Shown: one piece after another, positions 19,201-25,835 of the stretch
How the letters are laid out: each line of letters starts with the position of its first letter
How positions within the stretch are numbered: the first letter of the stretch is position 1
Origin: a virus
DNA: 64,000 bases
IMG/VR virus record: IMGVR_UViG_3300038441_000779
Location: 62,001-126,000 of that record
Reading direction: 5' to 3' (one strand)
Position numbers and translations under genes: made by a program
The notes under the pieces: generated by a model
Told to the model about the DNA's origin: nothing
Database searches by the model: none
The model's input: only the letters and a program-made list of their open reading frames with translations

Positions 19201-19807
19201 TCTTGTAGACGTTGATGTAGTTGGTCATCAAGTTGATGTAATGATCGAACTTGACTTCCAGCGCAGTACGAGCATTCATCTCCATCAGCGCCATCATCGA
19301 TTCGATCAGGTCCACCCAATCCTTGAACGCCACCATGTCGTACAGCAGGCTGTGGCGGTGCAGCTTAGGCCGGAACGACGTTGGCTTGTTGGTGAGGTAT
19401 TCCCACCAGGCCGGACGGTTGTCGTTGGTGAGATCGATAACCATCTTGAGGAAAGTACTGTCGAACAGACTGAACTCCCCTACCACGTCGTAATCGATAA
19501 ACCCGGCAGTGATATCCGGATTCAGGAACTCGATCATGCACGCTACCGGTTTAGCGGTAAGTTCGGTCAACCCACCCATGATGCGGTAAATGCGGTAGTC
19601 ACCCTTACCTTCCTTGTTAGCCGCAACAAGTGGTTCCATGTTCGCGTTGTAAACCCGCAGGCTCTTTACAAAGAACGGGGCGTTAACCGGTACTACGATC
19701 CTGGTCCAAATCCCAGGGGCCATAGCAAACGGTTCCCCCTGGATTTTGTTATCAGGATTGATATTCAGAATATCCTTGCGGTATTCCGGGACAATAGGGA
19801 AGTTCAT
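16256..19807 (-). CDS. Tail fibre paralogue C
   Basis: A 1183-residue fibre protein when started at the ATG at 19807, which has AAGGA 7 bases upstream; the longer frame to 19840 would overlap the preceding gene. N-terminal residues 1-170 form the attachment-like domain (IQGEPFAMAPGIWTRIVVPVNAPFF, YDVVGEFSLFDSTF). Then come a helical stretch and the fibre motif YDSHGFTKTQAGLGLVDNFPTA with LTPGGMKTILDTY. The large central beta domain shares the PPSIDGSFEGLGG, GICMESDG, NRFDGRVQGLYYS and GSGKEVILV blocks with paralogue B, so these two are the closest pair. The tip has DLRDIDPAPQNKTFYIYA and ends WLRSDELLP. B and C may be alternative or hetero-assembled receptor binders. Confidence 0.8.
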   Translation of the reverse strand: MNFPIVPEYRKDILNINPDNKIQGEPFAMAPGIWTRIVVPVNAPFFVKSLRVYNANMEPLVAANKEGKGDYRIYRIMGGLTELTAKPVACMIEFLNPDITAGFIDYDVVGEFSLFDSTFLKMVIDLTNDNRPAWWEYLTNKPTSFRPKLHRHSLLYDMVAFKDWVDLIESMMALMEMNARTALEVKFDHYINLMTNYINVYKTELLDSLNRHKNAYDSHGFTKTQAGLGLVDNFPTARGDDLITPRSDRHLTPGGMKTILDTYAFNAAELLGSNLLPVAQFGNSNFIPPSIDGSFEGLGGMSETAGICMESDGSLVFLANRFDGRVQGLYYSVVQTPYDKPKLDYTGYRYTHQLFEADGARPNFIAQGSGKEVILVCDSTKNAFYLGLTNGSLDPAKHVYSRLDVSALANTLPAGHSVVGWFNNLSVVLMGDWIYLVLATPYNASKVAEFGTTGINFRYMFRVPKATVASQLPATAVHVTLSFKDGEGMQWMNSPNWRWGTPIPHPNGKSDHYYRWYFDFVQKDNLITTGAYRGQQTLVCPIPDKPGKFLLRFMAAFYSRYIVPGINVNYDTMIDMLYEFDPATNIMTLVNQTPRHNLDYTNLPSRGNNVMTLLVFYDRQQGVTILDDGTIVASRGEYQSFPRGMHMLKSRSWKTPYETMRRVWNTEVDADVSDTRIIETIVSPLKSTVKPRSFLLGNGGDFYNAPDPATLGFNRLYYRVGPGKLAKRTEVTNILYPNMLARPLNNDVRQVNGPPQAGGASVTVPAAQLDSFGTDLGESTFCVGVQKKYMDYAQYPGTWFAGTNPDDVPLITGHVRQIQADGTINIVPTSTILYPQSIVNQLKTEVDDVAGMNVCPRVFVSICDPTGDLTNKFGWLPIMVMINWAKVGTTDRRVTLLSIAPVYSGGANKVVTGYTVLDKKHYVYEGAAAYLTPTTWDAFVAGNHPNSTHGAPRAGYHVNGNQIIGFFDPGISAGGPGDSLVTYSLFQYDNKATRRWNDSATLITMTGQSGGGNHKCVAPDDAVVYALPHSSSTGGAGTMFQGATKTVLLGSAYPQIGWTVFFKSAIKAVFNGKSYNFPPGAIDLRDIDPAPQNKTFYIYALLRNGVPTYEIAADKRLESPFSLWVGTVVTGPLQISTIERFNVFTLNGNRVSELKRGNSIPASSGLANTEGQLPWLRSDELLP

Positions 19808-19817
19808 GGATTGTTCC

Positions 19818-20582
19818 TTAATCGAGTTTAAGGGTACCATCCCGCAGCTGACGGAGACCCTCTTTAAAGGTTTCCATGGTCAAGGTGACGTTGGCACTGT
19901 TACCCTTAAGGTCGTTGGTAGTCGACGGGCGGTTGTTCGCCACATCTGGAATACCGAGATCGCCTTTGTCGGCCGGGTGTGCTTCTGGCAGACGTTTCTG
20001 CAAGTGCTCTTCCAGCAAGGCCAGGGCGTTGGTAGTAGCTGAGGTGTCAGTCAGTACCATGATCAGGCTTTTCAGCGCGGTGTAGTTCTCCAGCCAGTCG
20101 TAGGTCTGGGTCTCTGGGTGTTCGTGTGGATCTGGTGGGAAGTCGAACGGTACGTCTACCAGATCACCCCAGTCAACGATACGCGGGCTGTTGGCAATGT
20201 TCGCCACCAGGGTAGCCCAAGCCACTTCATCGAGGATGAACGGACCACCGATGGTATCGTAGTCGCACAACAGTACTTCGTTGGGGAACGGCTTCAACAG
20301 TACGATCGCACCAAAACAGTTACGCTGGTAGGTCTGAATGAAACGATCGAAGCTGTGAGCGAAGGCGTAGTCTACGCCTGGAGTAAGTGGGGTGTTACTA
20401 CCTTGACGACGGATTACAAACTTGCTGTTGGGCTTGGTAACTGGAGCGCCAGAAAAGAACGGACCGCAGCGAGGAACGAAGACACGACGGTCATTATCAC
20501 CGGAGGTTTTGATGACTTCTCCGATGATCCTGCAATCGATTCGCTCCTGGAATGGGTTCCATGGATAAGTGGGGTTAGCCAT
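19818..20582 (-). CDS. Short tail-fibre paralogue (attachment-domain stub)
   Basis: A 254-residue protein from the ATG at 20582 with AGGAG 8 bases upstream; an in-frame TTG at 20585 is less likely. It matches the N-terminal domain of fibres B and C (RIIGEVIKTSGDNDRRVFVPRCGPFFSGAP, GVDYAF, CDYDTIGGPFILDEVAWATL, PPDPHEHPETQTYDWLENY) and has a shortened fibre motif EAHPADKGDLGIPDVANNRPST near residue 200. It then ends within about 50 residues, without the large beta domain or tip. It is likely a short proximal fibre or adaptor that occupies the baseplate site. It is the first gene of the fibre operon, 10 bases before fibre C. Confidence 0.8.
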   Translation of the reverse strand: MANPTYPWNPFQERIDCRIIGEVIKTSGDNDRRVFVPRCGPFFSGAPVTKPNSKFVIRRQGSNTPLTPGVDYAFAHSFDRFIQTYQRNCFGAIVLLKPFPNEVLLCDYDTIGGPFILDEVAWATLVANIANSPRIVDWGDLVDVPFDFPPDPHEHPETQTYDWLENYTALKSLIMVLTDTSATTNALALLEEHLQKRLPEAHPADKGDLGIPDVANNRPSTTNDLKGNSANVTLTMETFKEGLRQLRDGTLKLD

Positions 20583-20653
20583 CAATAATGCTCCTGTTAA
20601 GAATTACTAGGGCTGAAGGCATTTTATGACCTGCCCCTTACAGTGAAGCTGAG

Positions 20654-20671
20654 GGCTATAAGCTTATAGCC
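20654..20671. promoter_or_regulatory. 18-bp perfect palindrome in divergent gap
   Basis: GGCTATAAGCTTATAGCC is a perfect palindrome in the 128-bp gap between the divergent fibre operon and the 20711 gene. It is followed on the plus strand by TTAGCATTTTTC. It could be an operator-type site or, in plus-strand RNA, a 7-bp hairpin plus short U-run acting as an attenuator. No promoter boxes can be assigned with confidence in the rest of the gap. Confidence 0.35.
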
Positions 20672-20710
20672 TTAGCATTTTTCATAGAATCCAAAGGAGT
20701 TGCACCCCCT

Positions 20711-21949
20711 ATGTATACTTACGACAGGGCTGTTGGCATTAGCCGACGTTCTCCTAAAGGTGAAGAACTTCTGGATATTGCAGCTGTTCCGTGCAATACC
20801 CTGTTTACTGAATATAGTCGTTTGATTATCGTTGTGGATGACAGTATCGCCCAGCGTAAGGTCTCTGTAGACCTCCAGTACTACTACGTCGAATTGGGCT
20901 CCTACACTGGGACTATCCAGGAGTGGTTGAATACCAAGACCAACGTAGTACTGCGCACCAGCAATACCCTGCCAGGTGATCGGTATCGTTTCGTTACCAC
21001 CCACGACATTCAGTATGAGAACTTTAGCCTTTTGCCTGGTAGTGTTGTCCAAGGTGACGACCGCCAAGACCTGCTGACTACTTCCGATGCGCCCGACATC
21101 CGTATAGTCAAGACCGACGGTAGTGACGTTGATTACGACGCACTAGTCCAGCGTTGCCTGTGGGTTATCAACGGTCACTTGACTCGCGCTATCCCTGGTA
21201 ACAAATGTCTGTTCCTGCGTAACGCCGGTAAACACTTTAACGTGTATGACAACATCCACGTTAACGCGCTGAACTTTAATACGGTCAGCAAACTGAATAC
21301 CTATCCCATTGATCTGGACGATATCAAGTTCGAACTGGTTAATGGTGTGCCGTATCTGCATGTCAAATCTAAAGTACCTCTGCAGGGTAAAACCACATGG
21401 ATGTCTATTGGTGGTCGATTGTACCTGGATGACGTTGTGCAGTATCGCGGTAACGACAGCTTTGCTATCCAGATCAATAAGGTAGACTGGTTCACAGCTA
21501 TCTTCGACTCCAAGCAATTGATTGACTTGAGCTCGGTTATCGACAGAGACCGCATGGTGGTTGATAAGGACTTCTTCAAAACCGAAGAGTTCTTTACCAA
21601 CTTGCTTACCGATCTGTCGTCGTTCTTAATTGTACTCGACAACCCTCACCTGGATGTTAGTCTCGTCCCCATGACTAACTATCTGTATCCATTCACCTAC
21701 CATACGGAAGAAACTCGTCGTCTGCCGATCTTGACAGGCAACGGGCTACTACCGAAGTACTTTACGCGCAGGATTGTAAACAGGAGACTTCTTGATATTG
21801 ATATCGGTGTGCAAAGACTGTACGTAAACAACACAACTGGAATCCGCAACGAAGGGAATCTCTTCCATGGATTCAAGAGCAAGTACGCGCCAAGTAAACT
21901 CCATCCGGGGTACTTACTTTATATCCGTGGCATCATTCAAGGGGACTAG
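20711..21949 (+). CDS. Virion structural protein candidate
   Basis: A 412-residue protein, starting at the ATG at 20711 with AGGAG 11 bases upstream. It has no membrane segment or catalytic motif; mixed alpha/beta, rich in aromatic and Asp residues (VDLQYYYVELGSYTG, GRLYLDDVVQYRGNDSFAI, DVSLVPMTNYLYPFTYH). It lies next to the fibre cluster and directly before the spanin pair (3 bases), so it is probably co-transcribed with lysis genes late in infection. A tail or baseplate role is the most natural guess, from neighbours only. Confidence 0.85.
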   Translation: MYTYDRAVGISRRSPKGEELLDIAAVPCNTLFTEYSRLIIVVDDSIAQRKVSVDLQYYYVELGSYTGTIQEWLNTKTNVVLRTSNTLPGDRYRFVTTHDIQYENFSLLPGSVVQGDDRQDLLTTSDAPDIRIVKTDGSDVDYDALVQRCLWVINGHLTRAIPGNKCLFLRNAGKHFNVYDNIHVNALNFNTVSKLNTYPIDLDDIKFELVNGVPYLHVKSKVPLQGKTTWMSIGGRLYLDDVVQYRGNDSFAIQINKVDWFTAIFDSKQLIDLSSVIDRDRMVVDKDFFKTEEFFTNLLTDLSSFLIVLDNPHLDVSLVPMTNYLYPFTYHTEETRRLPILTGNGLLPKYFTRRIVNRRLLDIDIGVQRLYVNNTTGIRNEGNLFHGFKSKYAPSKLHPGYLLYIRGIIQGD

Positions 21950-21952
21950 TCC

Positions 21953-22510
21953 ATGGGACAAGCTATTAAGGCTTGGGTACTCCTAGATCGACTGAGAGCG
22001 ATTGTGACATTGATCGCAGTCGTTATCGGAGCAGGCTTGATCATCTGGCAGTTCGTATCACCACGACCGGTGAAGCTGGATCCTGAAGCACTGAACTCGA
22101 TCAAGGAAGCCACCGAACAGATCCGTCGTGCTGCACAGGGCACCGAACAAGTTGTCAAAGACAACGCCCTGTTCAAATCCACGATACAGGATCAAATTAA
22201 AAACCAGACAAAGTTGCGAGACGCAAACTATGACCTACTCTTTGAGGAGTTTGGTGTCGACCCTCTACCGAAGTCTCTTGGGCTTGGTGGCTTTGGCGGC
22301 ACTGATGGCATGCAGCCACAACCCGACCATCTCGGAGGGTTCCATGTACCTCCAGATCCAGGCGGACCAAGTGGCGTACAGCGCCTACGCGACCCAATTG
22401 CAGATCAACCAAAAGCAGCTGACCGAAGTACTCCCGGAGTTCCAGGAGGTAACTCCCATCCCCCCTCAGAGCAGGGTGAACGACCTGGCGGCGTGGCTGG
22501 AGCAAAATAA
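21953..22510 (+). CDS. Inner-membrane spanin (i-spanin, Rz-like)
   Basis: A 185-residue protein with one N-terminal membrane helix (about 16-35, AIVTLIAVVIGAGLIIWQFV) and then a periplasmic helical region likely to form a coiled coil (SIKEATEQIRRAAQGTEQVVKDNALFKSTIQDQ). This is the layout of i-spanins, which join an outer-membrane lipoprotein to disrupt the outer membrane at lysis. From about residue 100 the sequence turns Gly/Pro-rich; this part overlaps the o-spanin gene in another frame, so its composition may be dictated by the overlap. The start ATG follows AAGGGG 8 bases upstream and 3 bases after the previous stop. The identification rests on topology plus the embedded lipoprotein gene. 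Confidence 0.8.
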   Translation: MGQAIKAWVLLDRLRAIVTLIAVVIGAGLIIWQFVSPRPVKLDPEALNSIKEATEQIRRAAQGTEQVVKDNALFKSTIQDQIKNQTKLRDANYDLLFEEFGVDPLPKSLGLGGFGGTDGMQPQPDHLGGFHVPPDPGGPSGVQRLRDPIADQPKAADRSTPGVPGGNSHPPSEQGERPGGVAGAK

Positions 22511-22715
22511 CTGCCTGCTGCCTAACCTTTCACCCACCGAAAGGGTTCATTGTTATCAAGTCACGCGGGTCTTCTTGATTCAAACGACCAAGCAACTTGA
22601 TGAACAAGACATGACGTTGTGGGCTGCGAAGAAAACTATCAAGCAGCTGATCGAAAACATGAACAAGATCATCGACATGGCTCCGAGCCCTGCGAATGAA
22701 CTTAAACCTCCCTAA
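22230..22715 (+). CDS. Outer-membrane spanin lipoprotein (o-spanin, Rz1-like)
   Basis: Starts inside the i-spanin gene in the +1 frame (ATG at 22230) and runs about 205 bases past its end, giving 161 residues. The N-terminus MTYSLRSLVSTLYRSLLGLVALAALMAC is a lipoprotein signal with lipobox L-M-A-C; acylation is expected on C28, giving a mature protein of about 134 residues. The remainder is helical and Gln-rich (YLQIQADQVAYSAYATQLQINQKQL...TTKQLDEQDM). It is longer than classical Rz1. Partner: the i-spanin at 21953. An in-frame ATG at 22128 would extend the frame but puts 34 polar residues before the signal, so I reject it. The two together finish lysis at the outer membrane. Confidence 0.82.
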   Translation: MTYSLRSLVSTLYRSLLGLVALAALMACSHNPTISEGSMYLQIQADQVAYSAYATQLQINQKQLTEVLPEFQEVTPIPPQSRVNDLAAWLEQNNCLLPNLSPTERVHCYQVTRVFLIQTTKQLDEQDMTLWAAKKTIKQLIENMNKIIDMAPSPANELKPP

Positions 22716-22748
22716 GTTAGTCCCCCAAAGCAGCATAAAACAACTATA

Positions 22749-22781
22749 CCCTCCAGGAGCCTTTACAGGGCTCCTGGAGGG
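22749..22781. terminator. Bidirectional hairpin terminator, spanin / holin junction
   Basis: A 13-bp perfect stem (22749-22761 with 22769-22781) and a 7-base loop, with CTATA/TATAG pairing outside across a 2-base bulge, lie between the convergent stops at 22715 and 22809. The right flank GGGTTATAGCTGCTTA resembles that of the 31.3-kb terminator. Confidence 0.8.
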
Positions 22782-22808
22782 GTTATAGCTGCTTATTGGT
22801 GTAACGCA

Positions 22809-23225
22809 CTACTGTTGCTGCGGATCGTTACCAGGCGTATCGTTACCCCCTTTGTTGGGGGATCTGATAAAGTCTGCTGCACGGTTCCGCAAACGATCGG
22901 TGAGATCGGTACCTTGCATGATCGTGGAGATGGTCTTGTTGGCGTTAACCCAAGTCCATGCCACTACTACCAGGCCGATGTTAGTCAGCATGATAGTGAT
23001 CTCACTTGGCCAGATACCTTTATCAGATACCGACAAGTGCGTGGTATAGGCGTTGATCACCGAAGTAATGCACATGGTGATGATCGCCAACATACCGCCT
23101 AAGTTACGAAGAATGATCGTCCACTTGCCGAACAGCTCCCTTTCGATTTCTGCGCCGGCGGCGACGGGAAGATTTGACTGGGGCTGGTCGGACGGGAGGA
23201 GCTCTTCTTGGGGCGAGTCCTTCAT
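22809..23225 (-). CDS. Holin-like two-helix membrane protein
   Basis: A 138-residue protein started at the ATG at 23225 (GAGG 6 bases upstream); longer in-frame starts lie deeper in the upstream gene. Two membrane segments are visible: about 42-60 (LGGMLAIITMCITSVINAY) and 76-93 (ITIMLTNIGLVVVAWTWV). A charged, proline-containing N-terminal tail precedes them, and a polar Asn/Gln/Gly-rich C-terminus follows. Size, topology and position facing the spanin genes fit a class II holin, but holins share no sequence signature and another small membrane protein cannot be excluded. It overlaps the RuvC-like gene by 122 bases in a different frame on the same strand. No endolysin is seen nearby. Confidence 0.6.
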   Translation of the reverse strand: MKDSPQEELLPSDQPQSNLPVAAGAEIERELFGKWTIILRNLGGMLAIITMCITSVINAYTTHLSVSDKGIWPSEITIMLTNIGLVVVAWTWVNANKTISTIMQGTDLTDRLRNRAADFIRSPNKGGNDTPGNDPQQQ

Positions 23226-23844
23226 GGAACACCTCAAATTGTTTGCCGATGATTTCGCAACGGAACAAAGCCACGGCAGTTGCGTCGATGGAGTGCTCAT
23301 CAAGAAGGTTTAAATCACAATCCCCCGCATCAAGCCAAGCATATTCCAATACGCCTGCTTTTACATCTTCTTTCTGGGTGCCCTTGAAAGCCGCACCCAC
23401 CACTTCCTTAGCCAGCATAGGCAGGACATAAGACAAGTGTACTTCATTATCAGTAAACTGTTCCTGCACCATTGACACAAACTGAATCAACTGTTTAAAC
23501 GTACCAGGGGAAACCCCGAGGAAGTTGTCTTCACAGATGCCAGTCATAGAACGTGAAATGATCTTTACTTCATCCCAGTCAGTCGAGTAGATACGCAGCA
23601 GGTTACCCAGTGCGCGGGCCAAAGCCCAGCTACGAGCCAATACACCAGTCTCGTGTGTGTCGTCAAACTGTACCGGGATGTCGTACAGACACCGATCGCC
23701 TTTAATGGTGTTAGCGTACACCAACTTGAATGGGGTCTGTTGCGTCAAATCAACATCAATGATGCACACCCCCATATTCGTGGTGGAAGGGTCGATGCCG
23801 ACGACCCTTATCACATGAGGGACTTTTACGAAGTCCTTAAGCAT
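23104..23844 (-). CDS. RuvC-like Holliday junction resolvase
   Basis: A 246-residue protein of the RNase H-fold resolvase family, expected to cut branched DNA before packaging. Visible motifs: VVGIDPSTTNMGVCIID with catalytic D18, ICEDN with E105 in the position of the second acidic residue, and the C-terminal cluster LDEHSIDATAVAL with D182/E183, H184 and D187. The LPMLAKEVVGAAFKGTQKEDV stretch matches the usual RuvC lead-in to the last motif. It ends with an Arg-rich tail (SSRRRRRRNRKG) that overlaps the start of the holin-like gene. The ATG at 23844 has AAGGA 6 bases upstream; it overlaps the preceding gene's stop by 19 bases. Confidence 0.85.
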   Translation of the reverse strand: MLKDFVKVPHVIRVVGIDPSTTNMGVCIIDVDLTQQTPFKLVYANTIKGDRCLYDIPVQFDDTHETGVLARSWALARALGNLLRIYSTDWDEVKIISRSMTGICEDNFLGVSPGTFKQLIQFVSMVQEQFTDNEVHLSYVLPMLAKEVVGAAFKGTQKEDVKAGVLEYAWLDAGDCDLNLLDEHSIDATAVALFRCEIIGKQFEVFHEGLAPRRAPPVRPAPVKSSRRRRRRNRKGAVRQVDDHSS

Positions 23845-24458
23845 ATGAATCCTTGCGTTTCACCCTCGTGCAATTTCACGATCACTACATAGGGTGAGTA
23901 ATCCAATAAAAATTCATCGGGCGCATCGATACTCCAACCCTTGAACACTACCTCGAAACCTGCCGTGGACAACAGACCAAACGTACCGGCCATCCAGCGA
24001 CCCAGGTAGTTGTAGTTGTTCAACAACGTAGCGAGGCGATAGTTGACATCGTTCACTACGTTGTAGGTTGGCACCGGGATACCAACAGGCACGTCATTGA
24101 GGAAGTCCAGCTCTTCTTTCAGATCGATCACGAGCGGTGTACCCAGGAACGGGGTGTACTCACGTGGACCGAAAGGATTGTTAAGCGTGACCCGAGGGGC
24201 TGGCGCTACGCTGGACATCATGTTGACAAAGGTCATCAACACGTTGCCGCCTTCCTTGCTGATCAGTTCCAGTTTGATCTTGCCATCTGGACCGACGTAA
24301 GCTTGGGAGTCAGCGTAGTTTTCAGATGCCAGAGGGGACATGGGTAGATACATGTTGTTGATCATACCCAGGGCATCTGGCATGAGCATCCCCTCGGCAA
24401 GCGGGAGGTGCACGGTGTTGGTACCGAGGTTATCGGCCAAAGCTGCTAACACATCCAT
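23826..24458 (-). CDS. Hypothetical virion-associated protein
   Basis: A 210-residue protein from the ATG at 24458, 3 bases after the stop of the 315-residue upstream gene. The sequence is hydrophobic and Pro/Asn-rich (NMYLPMSPLASENYA, NPFGPREYTPFLGTPLVIDL) without a membrane span. No known motif is recognised. The tight spacing with the upstream structural candidate and the resolvase suggests one transcript. Function unknown; a minor virion or assembly protein is plausible. Confidence 0.82.
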   Translation of the reverse strand: MDVLAALADNLGTNTVHLPLAEGMLMPDALGMINNMYLPMSPLASENYADSQAYVGPDGKIKLELISKEGGNVLMTFVNMMSSVAPAPRVTLNNPFGPREYTPFLGTPLVIDLKEELDFLNDVPVGIPVPTYNVVNDVNYRLATLLNNYNYLGRWMAGTFGLLSTAGFEVVFKGWSIDAPDEFLLDYSPYVVIVKLHEGETQGFICLRTS

Positions 24459-24461
24459 GTC

Positions 24462-25409
24462 TTAGTTCCCCTGGCTACCTGCGCTACCGCTGGCGTTGGT
24501 GTGCAGCAGCATTGGTTCGCTGGCACCGTGATCGTAGTCCATGTTCAACGTGGTGTTGTTCAGGGCGTTACGCGCATCACGCTCGGTGAGGAAGTGAGCA
24601 GCTACAGCACTCAGTACCTCGTTGTAACGGATCACAGCACCGCCACCAGAGGCGCCGTCGGTAACGGTGTCGATACCCCAGGCAATCATGGTTTCGTTGA
24701 TTGCAGCGTAGCTGGCGTCGTTGTACAGTACACGGCAGGCGTTAGCCAGTTCCTGGAGGTCACCTTCGTGCAGGGTGCAACCCAGGATAGCCGAGGAGTT
24801 GATGTACACGTTGCTGACCGGCACGCTACCTACCGAAGTGAAATCAACGGGCTGTGGGTTGAACAGGTCGTCGCGGCTAGGCACCAGAGGCACCGGCAGC
24901 TCGTTACCATTCTCGTCACGTGTGACTTTGTTCACTTGTGGGTTGTAGTTGTCGAAGTTGATCAGCTTCAGGTAGTAGAAGGCATAGGAATTACCGTCGT
25001 AACCGTTCTGCACCACACGCATGCGGTATTTGGCACGGTTGACGTTATCCAGGTCCTCATCGATAGGACGGCAGATGAACGGGATCGCAGTGAACAGGTT
25101 CATGTCGATCGGCTGGTGCTGGTTGATCTTCATGCGGCTAACGCCCATGGAGTCAGAACCGTTGCAGTTGGCGCCACGGATACCCACACCGAAATACTTC
25201 AGTTCGAAGTCGCCACCGTTCTTCGGACCGATCGATTCCTCAGCGAGAATGTTGTAACGCTCGTTGAGGGTGGTGTACTTGGGAAGCGTGAAAGGCTGGC
25301 GCGTGGCGCAGCACTTCATGATAGTGTTGCCCCAACCAGTGTTCGTCGTTGTCTGGGTAGGAACTTCCGAACGGTTCTGGTCTTGGATTTCTGTTGCGGA
25401 CAAAGCCAT
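24462..25409 (-). CDS. Virion structural protein candidate
   Basis: A 315-residue protein; the ATG at 25409 has AAGGA 9 bases upstream. Mixed alpha/beta, with a Gln/Thr-rich start (IQDQNRSEVPTQTTTNTG) and an Asn/Ser/Gly-rich end (LLHTNASGSAGSQGN). The core FELKYFGVGIRGANCNGSDS and YRMRVVQNGYDGNSYAFYYLKL looks like a beta-barrel or tail-tube-like fold, but I cannot name it. Codon choice is G/C-ending and even, consistent with good expression. The neighbours are virion genes on the same strand. Confidence 0.83.
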   Translation of the reverse strand: MALSATEIQDQNRSEVPTQTTTNTGWGNTIMKCCATRQPFTLPKYTTLNERYNILAEESIGPKNGGDFELKYFGVGIRGANCNGSDSMGVSRMKINQHQPIDMNLFTAIPFICRPIDEDLDNVNRAKYRMRVVQNGYDGNSYAFYYLKLINFDNYNPQVNKVTRDENGNELPVPLVPSRDDLFNPQPVDFTSVGSVPVSNVYINSSAILGCTLHEGDLQELANACRVLYNDASYAAINETMIAWGIDTVTDGASGGGAVIRYNEVLSAVAAHFLTERDARNALNNTTLNMDYDHGASEPMLLHTNASGSAGSQGN

Positions 25410-25421
25410 GGGGGTAATTCC

Positions 25422-25835
25422 TTATAGACGAATAAGCTGGAAGCTTGTCGATTTAAAGCGCATAGAATCTGCGGCTATGACTACACAAAGGTGTTCTTTT
25501 TCCGGCACCAGGTAAGCAATGTCTTCTTCTACCAGACTGTGGCCAGTGTGGCGATTAATCCAATTGGAGATCATCGCCTTACTGTGGTTCACGTCGAAGT
25601 CGTTACGATACTGCTTGGGAATAGACAAAGACTTCATCCTGCTAAACCCAGACAGATCGACTTTCTCCAGTTCGTAGTAGAGCGCTTCTTGCCCAGGGTG
25701 CTGGATTAGGAAGACCGCATTACCTTTAGCGTTGGTAGAAACGTGTTGAAAGGTGATCTCGTTGATCACCCGAGGGTCTTTAATGAACAGACCCTCACAG
25801 TACTTCTTCTTAATTAAGGCCAGGACCTTGTTCAT
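25422..25835 (-). CDS. Hypothetical protein
   Basis: A 137-residue basic protein. Its ATG overlaps the stop of the 770-residue gene (ATGA), so translation is coupled. It has a Lys-rich N-terminus (ALIKKKYCEGLF), beta-type centre and helical C-terminus. No known domain is recognised. Coupling suggests it works with, or at a fixed ratio to, the large upstream protein, perhaps as an assembly partner or chaperone; this is inference only. Confidence 0.8.
   Translation of the reverse strand: MNKVLALIKKKYCEGLFIKDPRVINEITFQHVSTNAKGNAVFLIQHPGQEALYYELEKVDLSGFSRMKSLSIPKQYRNDFDVNHSKAMISNWINRHTGHSLVEEDIAYLVPEKEHLCVVIAADSMRFKSTSFQLIRL

Noticed and set aside
22128-22229. Upstream in-frame extension of the o-spanin
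   Set aside because: Starting at 22128 would place 34 polar and basic residues ahead of the lipoprotein signal, which would block export; the ATG at 22230 gives a normal signal length.
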